Source: Halobacterium sp. DL1 (lineage in GTDB: Archaea > Halobacteriota > Halobacteria > Halobacteriales > Halobacteriaceae). Taken from it: a DNA stretch of 64,000 nt. The stretch's first letter is position 1; each line of letters starts with the position of its first letter. Shown piece after piece: positions 44,508 to 54,360 of this stretch. The stretch covers positions 1 through 64,000 of the forward strand of contig CP007061.1 of the NCBI GenBank assembly GCA_000230955.3, read 5' to 3'. The notes beneath the pieces were generated by a model, which saw only the letters and a program-made list of their open reading frames with translations, was not told the origin of the DNA and did no database searches. A program made the position numbers and the translations under genes.

Positions 44508-47330
44508 CTACTCCTCGCTGAGTAGTCGACGGAGCACCAGATGGAGGATACCGCCATTTTCGACGTATCGAACGGCTGCAGGCGTCCCAACCTGTGCCGT
44601 GACCGGGAATTCGACGGTCGAACCATCGGCACGTTCTGCGACGGCGGTGAGATCGTTGTTCACGTCGAGGCCGTCGTCAAGTCCCTGGATCGCGACCCGT
44701 TCCGAGCCGTCGAGTTCGAGCGATTCCCAGGAGTCGCCCTCGTCGAACTGGAGCGGCAAGACACCCATTCCGACGAGGTTGTCGCGGAAGATGCGCTCGT
44801 AGCTCTCGGCGATCGTCGCACGGACACCCAGCAGATCCGTTCCCTTTGCCGCCCAGTCACGACTCGATCCGGTTCCGAGTTCTTCACCCGCAAACACGAC
44901 CAGCGGCGTGTCGTTCTCGCGATACCGACGGCTGGCTTCGAAGACCGTCGTCTGGTCGTCGGTGGGGTGATGGATCGTGTAGCCGCCTTCGACGCCGTCG
45001 AGCATCTCGTTCTCGATGCGGACGTTCGCGAACGTCCCACGCATCATCACCTCGTGGTTCCCGCGCCGGGCGCCGTAGGTGTTGAACTCGTGGGGTTCCA
45101 CGCCCTGTTCGGCGAGCCACTCACCGGCGGGTTGCTCACGGCTGAACGGGCCGGCCGGGCTGATGTGGTCGGTCGTGACCGTATCACCGAGCAGCATCAG
45201 CGTGCGGGCGTCGTCGATATCTGTGACACCGGGCTCTTCCAGCGGGAAGTCCTTGAAGAAGGGCGGCTCGCGGATGTACGTCGAAGAGTCGTCCCACTCG
45301 TAGACCTCACCGGTCGGCGCATCGAGTGCCGTCCAGCGTTCGTCTCCCTCGAACACGGAGGCGTACTTCTCTTCGAACATCGAGGAATCGACACTGTCGT
45401 GAACCGCCGCGTGGATCTCGTCGGCGTCGGGCCAGATGTCCGCGAGATAGACCGGATCGCCGTCGGCATCCGTTCCGAGCGGGTCGTGTTCGAGGTCGAT
45501 GTCCATCCGCCCGGCGAGGCCATAGGCGACGACGAGCGGCGGGCTGGCGAGGTAGTTCGCACGAATCTTCGGGTGGATGCGAGCCTCGAAGTTGCGGTTC
45601 CCCGAAAGGACGCTCGTGGTCCAGAGATCCTCGGCGTCGATCGCACGTTCGATCGGCTCGGGAAGCGGGCCGGCGTTCCCGATACAGGTCGTACAGCCGT
45701 AGCCGACGACGTTGTAGCCGAGGTCTTCGAGGTACGGGAGAAGCCCCGACGCTTCGAGATATTCGGTGACGACGCGGCTTCCGGGCGCGAGACTCGTCTT
45801 GACGTACGCGGGGACGTCGAGCCCGCGCTCGACAGCGTTACGAGCGAGGAGGCCCGCCGCGATCATCACGGACGGATTCGACGTGTTCGTACAACTGGTG
45901 ATGGCGCTGACGACGACACTGCCGTGCCCGATTTCGGTTGTCTCGCCGTCGCCGGGCTCCGCCGGGCTGCCAGAGGGACTTCGTCCCTCGCTGTTCACGT
46001 CGACTGCGACTCGTTTGTCGAGGTCGCCGACATCCGGTTCCGGAAGATCGGGATCAGGTCGGTCGTCGGAAGCGCTGCTCTCGCCGAGCCATCGGGTGAT
46101 CGCTTCCTCGTCGATATCGTCGAGTTCCTCCTCGAATTCGCCGTGGACCAGTCCCCTGAAGTGCGTCTTCATGTCGCCCATCGCGACGCGATCCTGGGGC
46201 TTCTTCGGACCGGCGAGGCTGGGAGTGATCGTCGAGAGGTCGAACTCTACCGTTTCAGAGTATTCGGGATTCTGTTCGCCGAATAGCCCCTGTGCGTCGA
46301 AATATTCTCGAACGAGTTCGATGTGCTCTTCGTCGCGTCCCGTGAGTTCGAGGTAGTCGAGCGTCGCCTCGTCCACGCCGAACATCGAGATGGTCGAGCC
46401 CTGTTCGGGCGCCATGTTCGCGATGGTCGCCCGATCCGGAACAGTCAGGTTCGACACGCCGGGACCGAAGAATTCGACAAACCGGTCGACGACGCCGACC
46501 TCTCGAAGCTGTTCGGTGACGTGAAGCACGAGGTCAGTTGCGGTCGCGCCCTCGGGGAGTTCTCCAGTAAGGCGGACGCCGACGACTTCGGGAAGCTTCA
46601 TCGTGATGGGCTGGCCGAGCATCGCGGCTTCGGCCTCAATACCCCCGACCCCCCAGCCGACGACGCCGATGCCGCCGATCATCGGCGTGTGGCTGTCCGT
46701 CCCCACGAGGGTGTCGGGGAGGAGCCACTGTTCGCCGTCACGCTCGCGGGCGTGGACGACCTGTCCGAGGTATTCGAGATTCACCTGGTGAACGATACCC
46801 GTTCCCGGCGGGACGACACGGAAATCGTCGAACGCCTGTTGAGCCCATTTGAGCGCACGGTATCGCTCGCCGTTGCGCTCGTACTCCAGTTTGACGTTCT
46901 TCTCGTAGGCGTCCGCGGAGCCGAAGTAGTCGACCTGCACGCTGTGGTCGATCACGAGGTCACACGGTACATCTGGTTCGACGATGGCGGGATCCTTGCC
47001 TTTTCGGTCGGCCGCAGACCGGAGCGCTGCGAGGTCGACGACCGCGGGGACACCGGTGAGATCCTGGAGAACGACCCGCGACGGTGTGAACGGGAGTTCG
47101 ACATCCGGAACGTCAGGTTGCCACGACGCGACGTTTCGAACGTCTTCGACGGTTATCGTCTCCCCGTCGACGTTGCGGAGAACGGACTCGAGGAGAACGC
47201 GGATACTGACGGGGAGCTGGTCGAGTTCACAGAGACCCTCCTCTTCGAGGACTGTGAGGTTGGCCATCTGGTAGGATGTGCCGTCGAACTCGAATTCGCG
47301 GATTGCGTCGAATGGAGACGGTTCGTTCAT
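44508..47330 (-). CDS. acnA: Aconitate hydratase
   Basis: TCA cycle enzyme, citrate to isocitrate, cytosolic, with a 4Fe-4S cluster. Cluster cysteines are in AITSCTNTSNPS and GYGCTTCIGN. The swivel domain contains YGARRGNHEVMMRGTFANVR, split by no indel, and GTGSSRDWAAKG. 940 residues, close to the AcnA length of about 900; an acidic insert near residues 400-450 (DDRPDPDLPEPDVGDLDK) is a haloarchaeal feature. It stands alone, so it may be a second copy of a chromosomal gene. Confidence 0.95.
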   Translation of the reverse strand: MNEPSPFDAIREFEFDGTSYQMANLTVLEEEGLCELDQLPVSIRVLLESVLRNVDGETITVEDVRNVASWQPDVPDVELPFTPSRVVLQDLTGVPAVVDLAALRSAADRKGKDPAIVEPDVPCDLVIDHSVQVDYFGSADAYEKNVKLEYERNGERYRALKWAQQAFDDFRVVPPGTGIVHQVNLEYLGQVVHARERDGEQWLLPDTLVGTDSHTPMIGGIGVVGWGVGGIEAEAAMLGQPITMKLPEVVGVRLTGELPEGATATDLVLHVTEQLREVGVVDRFVEFFGPGVSNLTVPDRATIANMAPEQGSTISMFGVDEATLDYLELTGRDEEHIELVREYFDAQGLFGEQNPEYSETVEFDLSTITPSLAGPKKPQDRVAMGDMKTHFRGLVHGEFEEELDDIDEEAITRWLGESSASDDRPDPDLPEPDVGDLDKRVAVDVNSEGRSPSGSPAEPGDGETTEIGHGSVVVSAITSCTNTSNPSVMIAAGLLARNAVERGLDVPAYVKTSLAPGSRVVTEYLEASGLLPYLEDLGYNVVGYGCTTCIGNAGPLPEPIERAIDAEDLWTTSVLSGNRNFEARIHPKIRANYLASPPLVVAYGLAGRMDIDLEHDPLGTDADGDPVYLADIWPDADEIHAAVHDSVDSSMFEEKYASVFEGDERWTALDAPTGEVYEWDDSSTYIREPPFFKDFPLEEPGVTDIDDARTLMLLGDTVTTDHISPAGPFSREQPAGEWLAEQGVEPHEFNTYGARRGNHEVMMRGTFANVRIENEMLDGVEGGYTIHHPTDDQTTVFEASRRYRENDTPLVVFAGEELGTGSSRDWAAKGTDLLGVRATIAESYERIFRDNLVGMGVLPLQFDEGDSWESLELDGSERVAIQGLDDGLDVNNDLTAVAERADGSTVEFPVTAQVGTPAAVRYVENGGILHLVLRRLLSEE

Positions 47331-47456
47331 ACCTTGTCCTACGGTGACGTGGCTCTTGAATTGTCCCCCCCATGGACGGGGTGACGGTGTGGAAGGTCAC
47401 TTCGTCGGCTGGGGTGAGATGTCGGTGTACACGATTCGGTTGGTAAACTGATTCTG

Positions 47457-47987
47457 CTACGAACTCGCCCCTAGCGGCTTCGATTTCTCAGGTGCCGCTG
47501 ATTCGATGCGGTCCTTGAAGAAGACGAGTTCCCTGTTCGTATGGTCGTAGAGCTTTGCCTTTCCACCGAGAGCGGTCGTGAACACCCATTTCAGCGCCCG
47601 TCCCCGTCGGTTGTTCGGGAAGTCCATCCAGACGGCGTGTGACATCCGAGTCCCGTCTTCAGTCTCTTCGAGTCGAATGGTCCCTCCTTCGGGAATCCGA
47701 ACGGTGACGAGTCCTCGAAGGAGCGGATAGTACGCCGTCCCCGCCCAGACCGCCACCTGATGGTCGATATACTGGAATCGGCCATGCAGGTCGGCGTACA
47801 TCCCGGCAACCTCTTCGGCCTGGTGGAACGTTGCGCCTTCTCGGGGACGGTTATCGGGCGTGTCGTATTCGAGCCCATAGTGTTCCTCGGGGTTCGACGC
47901 CGTCCAATGGACGGGGTCTGTTACGTACTCCCATATATCCTCGGACGATGCGTCGATGACGATTTCGGCTTTATCTGTGACGTACAT
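47457..47987 (-). CDS. SRPBCC-family (START-like) protein
   Basis: 176 residues. The start DKAEIVIDASSEDIWEYVTD and the following PVHWTASNPEEH show the polyketide-cyclase/START-like ligand-binding fold. The end is basic and Ser-rich. The substrate is unknown. It is 16 bases upstream of the small membrane protein gene 48004-48231 in coordinates but that gene is transcribed first on the minus strand, so the two could be one operon. Confidence 0.7.
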   Translation of the reverse strand: MYVTDKAEIVIDASSEDIWEYVTDPVHWTASNPEEHYGLEYDTPDNRPREGATFHQAEEVAGMYADLHGRFQYIDHQVAVWAGTAYYPLLRGLVTVRIPEGGTIRLEETEDGTRMSHAVWMDFPNNRRGRALKWVFTTALGGKAKLYDHTNRELVFFKDRIESAAPEKSKPLGASS

Positions 47988-48003
47988 GGATTGGGTCCCC
48001 GAT

Positions 48004-48231
48004 TTATGATGCGAAGGCGTTGTACAGCCACGCGAAGGCGTACATCAAGACGAAGCTAATCACCGCTGCCTCGACCATGCCCGCCACTGTCCCGACGATG
48101 GTCGGTTCGAAGAACAGGTGCCACTGCTCCATCGCTTCGACTGCGCCCTCGTAGACACCGATCGTTCCGAACACACCGAGAAGGAGCATCGCGACGGCAG
48201 AGACGACTGCTGCTGTGCCCGCCAGTGCCAA
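48004..48231 (-). CDS. Small membrane protein (holin-like annotation in haloarchaea)
   Basis: 75 residues with two hydrophobic stretches: LAGTAAVVSAVAMLLLGVFG and VGTVAGMVEAAVISFVLMYA. The short loop between them is EGAVEAMEQWHLFFEP. Similar haloarchaeal proteins are sometimes named phage holins without evidence. No phage genes are nearby, so the role is open. Confidence 0.6.
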   Translation of the reverse strand: MALAGTAAVVSAVAMLLLGVFGTIGVYEGAVEAMEQWHLFFEPTIVGTVAGMVEAAVISFVLMYAFAWLYNAFAS

Positions 48232-48325
48232 CGAATTTCGACGCCTTCTAGCGACACAGACATCGTATCGCCCCGCAAGGGCAAGCAGGCCGATGAACTA
48301 GAAGGGCCTCGTACGGTGACGTGCA

Positions 48326-48682
48326 ATGTCACTTGCCGAAACAGTCTCCAAGATCGATCATCTGAGCGAGGAAGAGCGCGAATGCATCGAGATCTGCAAT
48401 GAAGCCGCTGGGGTCTGTGAGTGGTGCGCCGACGAGTGTCTCGGCGACGAGGAGATGGAAGAGTGTGCTCGGCTCTGTCGCGACGTCGCGGACATCGCGT
48501 CGCTGCATGCCCGATTCATGGCTCGCAACTCCAACTACAGCAAGCAATTGGCCGAAGCCTGCGCCGGCGCCTGCGAGGAGTGTGCCGAAGAATGTGAGCG
48601 TCACGATGCCGAGCACTGCCAGGTCTGTGCCGAGGTCCTCACGGAATGCGCCGAGAGCTGTCGCAACATGATGAGCGCCTGA
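48326..48682 (+). CDS. Four-helix-bundle cysteine-rich copper protein
   Basis: 118 residues with 14 or so cysteines placed along predicted helices (ECIEICNEAAGVCEWCADEC, EECARLCRDVAD, ACAGACEECAEECERH, CQVCAEVLTECAESC). This is the DUF326/Csp-like pattern in which a helical bundle lined with Cys stores Cu(I). No signal peptide, so cytosolic. In this copper region it would buffer copper delivered to the pumps. It is transcribed away from the membrane-protein gene. Confidence 0.85.
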   Translation: MSLAETVSKIDHLSEEERECIEICNEAAGVCEWCADECLGDEEMEECARLCRDVADIASLHARFMARNSNYSKQLAEACAGACEECAEECERHDAEHCQVCAEVLTECAESCRNMMSA

Positions 48683-48790
48683 CCGACGTCCGAATAGCGC
48701 ACGAATCAGCACCGTTGCGACGCTGTTTTTTGGCTACAACCGCTGTGTCGAGGGGTACCGAAACCGCCGTACGAAGACGGCTGAACGCGG

Positions 48791-49576
48791 TTAGAGTTCC
48801 GGAATCGCCGTGAACAGGAGGACGAACGCGTTCACGGTCAGTAGCGCCAGCACGACCCACTGGAAGATGCGCTCGGGGATGTGGTCGAAGATGTATACAC
48901 CGATCCAGGCACCGAGGAACACCATCGGCACGGCGACGGCAGCCTCGATCATCAGCGGCGTCGTCACGGCTCCCGTGTAGGTGAGACTCCCGAGGCGGTA
49001 CAGCATGAGCGTCCCGAAGAAGGCAGTGAACGTGGCCTTCATCTCCTTGTCGGTCCAGAATCCGCTCGCCGACATGAAGGCCCCGTAGACGATCATCGGC
49101 GGGCCGGGAACGGCGACGGCGCCGCCGAGAATCCCCGCGAGCAGCCCGGCCGTCGCGCCAATTATCTTCCCCGGTCGGTAGTCCTTCTCCTCGATCCAGT
49201 CCGTGACGACATCGAGTTGCTGGGTCGCGCCGACGACGATGACCGCTAACACGAGAACCGCCCCGATGGCGACGCGCATCTGTGCCGCGTCGAACCCACT
49301 GAACACGACGATGCCGAGCGGCATCCCGACGACGAGCCCACCGACAGGAACGATCCACTTCTCCCAGTCGAACGCGTCCCGGACGCTCCACCAGACGCGG
49401 GCGTTGGCCACCACCGCCGTTGCCGTGAAGATGATCGACGCGCTCGAGGGCGACCGAAACAGCGGCATTATGCCCATCGACACCTGCGCGAAGCCGAACC
49501 CGGCGATACCGTGAACGGCGGCCGCGGCGAGGATAACGACCGCAGACAGCCCCGTCGTTACCCAGTCGCTCGTCAT
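48791..49576 (-). CDS. TauE/SafE-family sulfite/organosulfonate exporter
   Basis: 261 residues with about eight hydrophobic helices, for example LSAVVILAAAAVHGIAGFGF at the start and AVLVLAVIVVGATQ midway. The motif HGIAGFGFAQVSMG matches the TauE/SafE repeat start. The family moves sulfite, sulfoacetate or related anions. The ATG at 49576 is chosen because the longer frame adds a polar stretch. It lies next to sulfur-handling genes at 49756-52752, divergently transcribed. Confidence 0.85.
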   Translation of the reverse strand: MTSDWVTTGLSAVVILAAAAVHGIAGFGFAQVSMGIMPLFRSPSSASIIFTATAVVANARVWWSVRDAFDWEKWIVPVGGLVVGMPLGIVVFSGFDAAQMRVAIGAVLVLAVIVVGATQQLDVVTDWIEEKDYRPGKIIGATAGLLAGILGGAVAVPGPPMIVYGAFMSASGFWTDKEMKATFTAFFGTLMLYRLGSLTYTGAVTTPLMIEAAVAVPMVFLGAWIGVYIFDHIPERIFQWVVLALLTVNAFVLLFTAIPEL

Positions 49577-49689
49577 CGATCGCGCCTCCGTTGCCACGGT
49601 AGAGTACGCATCTGGATGAACGATACTCCGGCTGCATCTTTTATTGTAATGCTCAACTCTGAAGCAGTAAGTGAATCATATATTATATT

Positions 49690-49740
49690 TACTATATAAA
49701 TAATTATAACCGGATATTCCGAACATTCGGTGTCTGTAAC
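49690..49740 (+). promoter_or_regulatory. Promoter of the sulfur gene cluster
   Basis: A strong AT-rich element TACTATATAAATAATT (about 49690-49705) is followed by CGGATATTCCG, an imperfect palindrome. The ATG of the metallophosphatase gene comes at 49756, so the transcript would have a 5' leader of about 25-35 bases, unlike most genes here. The palindrome may bind a repressor. Confidence 0.45.
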
Positions 49741-49755
49741 GACAGTCACATCACG

Positions 49756-51540
49756 ATGAACGAGCATGAAACGGATATCGGCGAGTGGCGGTCCCTCGGC
49801 GGCGCCCCTGTCGGAGACGGTAACGATGACGCCGACGCCGTCTTCGCTCACGTCAGCGACCTCCACGGGCAGCTGACGCCGCGCTACCAGGTCTACTACG
49901 ACAATCCGACGTCGACGCCGGACTTTAATTTCGGAGACGACGATCGCGTCGTCGAGCGCGGCGGCGGGATCCCCCTGCTCGCAGCGAAACTCGACGAACT
50001 CCGCGAGGACTACGACGTGTGTACGCTCATGAGCGGCGACACGTTCCACGGCTCCGCCGTGACCACCTACACCGATGGGCGAGCGATGCTCGATCCCGTC
50101 AACGACCACGTCGCGCCCGACATCTATGTCCCGGGGAACTGGGACTACTCGAACGAGGCCGCCGAGGACGGCAACTTCGTGGAGTTGATGGACGACCTCG
50201 ACGCCCCGATTCTCGCGAACAACCTCTACGACTGGGAGACCGACGAGCGACTGTACGACGCGTACCGGATCCTCGACATCGGCGGACTCTCCGTGGGGGT
50301 CGTCGGGATGACGAACGTCTACGTCGATCGGATGGCACCCGCGTTCTCCGAGGGGAAGTACCGCTTCGGTAAACACCCCACACTCCTCGAGGAGTCCGCA
50401 CAGGCCGCCCGCGAGGACGGCGCGGACGTCGTGGTCGCGGTCACCGAGATCGGCCTCCCGTGGATGGTCCAAGCCGCCAAGGACTGTGCGAGCGTGGACG
50501 TGATGTTCAGCGCGCACACCCACGAGTACACCTACGATCCGATCGTCGTCGAGGAGACCGAAACCGTGGTCGTCGAGTCCGGGATGGGTGAGGCGATCGG
50601 CCGTGTGGACCTCCGCGTTCGGGACGGGGAGATACAGTTCCGTCACCACCTCTACTGTCTGACCGAGGACGGCGAGCACACGCCGGAACCGGACGCCGAT
50701 GCGGCGGAGACAGTCGAAGCCGTGCGTGCGCCCTTCTTCGAGGCCGATCCGGGATTCGAGCGAGGGGCTGGCACGCTCGACCGTCCGCTGGATGCGGTCG
50801 TCGGTCGGACGGAAGAACCGCTCTACCGGCAGTCCTTCCTTGAGAGCGCGTGGAACGCGCTGTTCAACGACGCACTCCGTGCACACTTCGGCACCGACCT
50901 CGCCGTCTCGCACGGGTTCCGGTACGGGACTGCCATCCCACCCGGCGACATCACGCTCGGCGAACTCTACACGTTCTTCCCGATGACGACGCCCGTCGCT
51001 CGTGGCGTCGCCTACGGCCAGCAACTCACGAACCACATGGAGGAGTTCCTCGGGGACAACTTCACACCGTACCCCTACGACCAGGAGGACGGCCGCGTCC
51101 GCAACTTCTCCTCGAACGTCGAGGTGACCCTCGATCCGACCGCGAAGCGTGGCCGCCGCCTCGTCGAACTGCGAATCGACGGCGAGCCGGTCGACCCGGA
51201 GGAGACGTACTCGGTGGCGACGTTCCGCCGACCCGGTGATCCCGAACGCGACCTCGGAAACTGCGGGTTCCCGTTCCGGGACGTCGAGGTCGACGACGAT
51301 ACGATACCTGTCGACGTCATCGTCGAGTATCTCGAGGAACACTCGCCCGTCGACTACGAGGTGATGGGGCTAGTCGAGACCGCCGAGGATGGCGGCCGAG
51401 TCCAGAACACGCCCGCAGACGGGCCGTATCCGTTTATCCAGCCCGGCGTCGACTACGCGGCCGGCGAGGCGTACTGCGAGACGTCCATGATACCGCGCAG
51501 GAACACGTTTCCCGATGCAGGGCGTAATCGAACGCGCTAG
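49756..51540 (+). CDS. 5'-nucleotidase/SoxB-like metallophosphatase
   Basis: 594 residues of the bifunctional UshA/SoxB superfamily. Metal-site motifs: FAHVSDLHGQL, LMSGDTFHGSA, YVPGNWDYSN and VMFSAHTHEY. The GNHE motif of 5'-nucleotidases is replaced by GNWD, closer to the GHWE seen in SoxB thiosulfohydrolases. The C-terminal substrate domain follows (LGELYTFFPMTTPVARGVAY). There is no signal peptide. The neighbours, TauE/SafE and rhodanese-MBL, favour a sulfur role over nucleotide hydrolysis, but this is not settled. Confidence 0.75.
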   Translation: MNEHETDIGEWRSLGGAPVGDGNDDADAVFAHVSDLHGQLTPRYQVYYDNPTSTPDFNFGDDDRVVERGGGIPLLAAKLDELREDYDVCTLMSGDTFHGSAVTTYTDGRAMLDPVNDHVAPDIYVPGNWDYSNEAAEDGNFVELMDDLDAPILANNLYDWETDERLYDAYRILDIGGLSVGVVGMTNVYVDRMAPAFSEGKYRFGKHPTLLEESAQAAREDGADVVVAVTEIGLPWMVQAAKDCASVDVMFSAHTHEYTYDPIVVEETETVVVESGMGEAIGRVDLRVRDGEIQFRHHLYCLTEDGEHTPEPDADAAETVEAVRAPFFEADPGFERGAGTLDRPLDAVVGRTEEPLYRQSFLESAWNALFNDALRAHFGTDLAVSHGFRYGTAIPPGDITLGELYTFFPMTTPVARGVAYGQQLTNHMEEFLGDNFTPYPYDQEDGRVRNFSSNVEVTLDPTAKRGRRLVELRIDGEPVDPEETYSVATFRRPGDPERDLGNCGFPFRDVEVDDDTIPVDVIVEYLEEHSPVDYEVMGLVETAEDGGRVQNTPADGPYPFIQPGVDYAAGEAYCETSMIPRRNTFPDAGRNRTR

Positions 51541-51603
51541 GCGGCGACGCGAACGCGACAGATCCGACGAACGGCACACTCGATACGGCACAGGTGAGAT
51601 ACG

Positions 51604-52752
51604 ATGGTCAACAACATCACTGCGGAACGACTAGCGGGGAAGATCGACGCCGACGAACAGTTCACGCTCATCGACGTGCGTCCCGAAGACAGCTTCGAGG
51701 CCTGGCACGTGCGCGACGCGGAGAACGTGTCGTATGACCCTGACGAGGGATTGAGCGAGGACCAACTGAACGAGGTGGACACACTGGTCGACGGCCGGCC
51801 CGTCGTCGCGATCTGCGGGAAGGGTCTGACGTCGACGCCGTTCGCGTTCGAGTTGGACGAGCACGGCTACGACGACATCTCGGTCGTCACCGGCGGTATG
51901 GAGGAGTGGAGCAAACTCTACGAGGTCGTCCCCATCGAGACGTCCAGCGACGACCTCGTCGTTCGGCAGGTCCAGCGCCGAGCGAAGGGCTGTCTCGGCT
52001 ACGTCGTCGGCTCGAAGGAGGTTGGAGAGGCCGTCGTGGTCGATGCCACCAGACAGACCGACCAGTTCAAAGTCGCTGCGCAGGACGCTGGCCTCTCCAT
52101 AGCGCGCGTGCTCGATACGCACGTCCACGCCGACCACATCTCGGGCAGTCCGACCCTCGCCGACGAGGTTGGCGTGCCCTACCACCTCGGCGACGCAGCT
52201 CGCGAGCGCGGTGTCGAGTACGAATACGACCCGCTACCGGATGGCGACGTCATCGAAGTCGGCGACGTCGAGATCGAGGCGCTCCACACGCCCGGCCACA
52301 CCTCGGAGATGATGAACTATCTCGTCGACGGCGAACTCCTGTTGACGGGCGATACGCTGTTCGTCGACTCCGTCGGGCGGACCGAACTCCAGTTCGGCGA
52401 GGACGACGCCTCGCGTGGAGCGGAACTGCTGTACGACTCGCTCCACGAGACGATCCTCAATCTCCCGGATGACACGACGATTCTACCAGGTCACCTCACC
52501 GTCACGAGCGACGGCCGCTACGAGAACGGTTCTCCGGGTGAACCCCTCGAAGCTCGGCTCGGGGATCTCCGCGACGAACTCGACTTCCTCGGGCTCGACC
52601 GCGAGGCGTTCGTCGAACGATTGACCGAGGATACCCCGGAGAAACCTCCAAACTACGAGACAGTTATCGCCATTAACACCGGCAAAGAGACCGTCGAAGA
52701 CGAAAGTGAGGCGACGGAACTCGAACTGGGACCGAACAACTGTGCCGCATAG
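51604..52752 (+). CDS. Rhodanese-MBL fusion, persulfide dioxygenase-like
   Basis: 382 residues. Residues 1-115 are a rhodanese domain with the active Cys in VVAICGKGLTS. Residues 120-350 are an ETHE1-like metallo-beta-lactamase domain with THVHADHISGS, HTPGHTSEMM and GDTLFVDSVGR. Such enzymes oxidise glutathione- or protein-bound persulfide to sulfite; sulfite would then be the cargo for the TauE/SafE exporter. The order rhodanese-then-MBL is the reverse of many bacterial fusions. The next gene starts inside its last codons. Confidence 0.88.
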   Translation: MVNNITAERLAGKIDADEQFTLIDVRPEDSFEAWHVRDAENVSYDPDEGLSEDQLNEVDTLVDGRPVVAICGKGLTSTPFAFELDEHGYDDISVVTGGMEEWSKLYEVVPIETSSDDLVVRQVQRRAKGCLGYVVGSKEVGEAVVVDATRQTDQFKVAAQDAGLSIARVLDTHVHADHISGSPTLADEVGVPYHLGDAARERGVEYEYDPLPDGDVIEVGDVEIEALHTPGHTSEMMNYLVDGELLLTGDTLFVDSVGRTELQFGEDDASRGAELLYDSLHETILNLPDDTTILPGHLTVTSDGRYENGSPGEPLEARLGDLRDELDFLGLDREAFVERLTEDTPEKPPNYETVIAINTGKETVEDESEATELELGPNNCAA

Positions 52753-54175
52753 ATCACAGCACCTGCTCTCCCGTCGCAACCTCCTCCAGCTGACGGGGGC
52801 GACCAGCCTCGGCGCGCTCGCGGGTTGTACCGGTCAGCTACCGGGCTCCGACGACGGTGCTAGGGGCCGTGAGGTGTCGCCCCGCGCGACAGTCACGGCC
52901 GAGCCGGATACATCAGTGAGCCTCACTGCGGCGTCCGGGTCGATTCGACCATCCCCCGACACGTCGACGACCAACTGGATGTACGAGGGACAGTTCCCGG
53001 GACCGGAGCTACGCGTTCAGGAGGGTGACGTACTCAGCGTCGAACTGACGAACGACCTCCAAGAGGAGACGACGATTCACTGGCACGGGGTTCCCGTCGC
53101 TAACCCGGTCGATGGGGTGCCGAACGTAACGCAGGACCCGGTCGCTTCCGGCGATACGTTCACGTACACGTTCCGTGCCGAACCCGCCGGGACGTACTTT
53201 TACCACAGTCACGTCGGACTCCAACTCGACCGTGGACTGCTCGGCCCACTGATCGTCGAAGAACGTGACCCACACGTCGAGTACGACCACGAGTACGTCG
53301 TCGTGGTCGACGATTACCTCCCCGGAGAGCCGGAACTCCCTTCGGACGGGGGAATGGGAGGTGGTGGAATGGGTGGGGGAGGCGGGATGATGGGAGATAT
53401 TCGGCCGCCATACGAAGGGCTCCTGATCAACGGTCGACTCCCAGAGAATCCTCAGACGTTCGACGTAACGGAGGGTGAGCGGATTCGCTTCCGATTCGTG
53501 AACGCCGGCAGCGCGACAGTCTTCGGTGTCCGGATCGCCGGCCACGAAATGACGGTGACCCACGCCGATGGTCGACCTGTCGAACCCGTCGACGTGGACT
53601 CGTTCGTCTTCGGAGCCGGTGAGCGCTACGACGTCGTGGTTGAGGCGACGAATCCGGGCACGTGGGCCGTGCAAGCGGATGCGCTCGATGGAAACGAACC
53701 ACCAGCGAGCGCTGTCGTCGAGTACGAGTCAGCGGGCGAGGGAAGCCCACAGCGCCCGTCACCGGCTAGTAACCAACTGCGGTATCGGGACTTGCGGGCG
53801 ATCTCCTCGCTCGACGGGGTGAATGGAGATCCGGATCGAACGTTCGATCTGACGCTCTCCCGTGGCAGGGGACAGTCCTACACGTGGACGATCGACGGAC
53901 AGGCCTATCCGGACGCCGACTCGCTCCAGATCCGGCCCGGAGAACACGTCCGGATTCGGATGACCAATCAGAGCCCAGTCGTTCACCCGATGCACCTTCA
54001 CGGCCACTTCTTCCAAGTCGGCAACGCGATCAAAGACACGGTCATCGTCCCCGGACATAGAGGGCAGGTGACGATAGACTTCCACGCGGATAATCCCGGC
54101 CGGTGGTTGTTCCATTGTCACAATCTGTACCATCTCGACGCAGGGATGGCGCGTGTCGTGAGATACGTCGAGTGA
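52742..54175 (+). CDS. Multicopper oxidase, Tat-exported
   Basis: 477 residues from GTG 52742, which overlaps the upstream gene by 11 bases. The signal SRRNLLQLTGATSLGALAGC has the twin arginines and a lipobox Cys, so a Tat lipoprotein. Copper ligands: TIHWHGVP, YFYHSHVG, HPMHLHGHFF and FHCHNLYHLDAGM (ending in the axial Met). A Met/Gly-rich loop (GGMGGGGMGGGGGMMGD) mid-protein resembles Met-rich copper-binding inserts of CueO-type oxidases, which detoxify Cu(I) outside the cell. Confidence 0.93.
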   Translation: MPHRSQHLLSRRNLLQLTGATSLGALAGCTGQLPGSDDGARGREVSPRATVTAEPDTSVSLTAASGSIRPSPDTSTTNWMYEGQFPGPELRVQEGDVLSVELTNDLQEETTIHWHGVPVANPVDGVPNVTQDPVASGDTFTYTFRAEPAGTYFYHSHVGLQLDRGLLGPLIVEERDPHVEYDHEYVVVVDDYLPGEPELPSDGGMGGGGMGGGGGMMGDIRPPYEGLLINGRLPENPQTFDVTEGERIRFRFVNAGSATVFGVRIAGHEMTVTHADGRPVEPVDVDSFVFGAGERYDVVVEATNPGTWAVQADALDGNEPPASAVVEYESAGEGSPQRPSPASNQLRYRDLRAISSLDGVNGDPDRTFDLTLSRGRGQSYTWTIDGQAYPDADSLQIRPGEHVRIRMTNQSPVVHPMHLHGHFFQVGNAIKDTVIVPGHRGQVTIDFHADNPGRWLFHCHNLYHLDAGMARVVRYVE

Positions 54176-54360
54176 CCAGGTTGGAGACCCGATTTTAGAT
54201 CGTTCACACTGCCGTTCGTGTGGTCGTGGTCCTGTCTGGGAGTAGGGTTGAGTGCCAACCCGGCGAATTCGAGCCGGATGAACGATTCTATTCTTGAAAA
54301 GCGTTTAGAGCACTCTATACACGTTCTCGAACGTTTAACTGTGTAGATTTACACCCCGGC

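Noticed and set aside
44541-46286. 581-codon open frame on the plus strand inside the aconitase gene
   Set aside because: Antisense shadow typical of high-GC DNA; aconitase is certain on the other strand.
49573-51342. 589-codon open frame antisense to the metallophosphatase
   Set aside because: High-GC antisense shadow; Val/Arg/Asp-rich sequence without domains.
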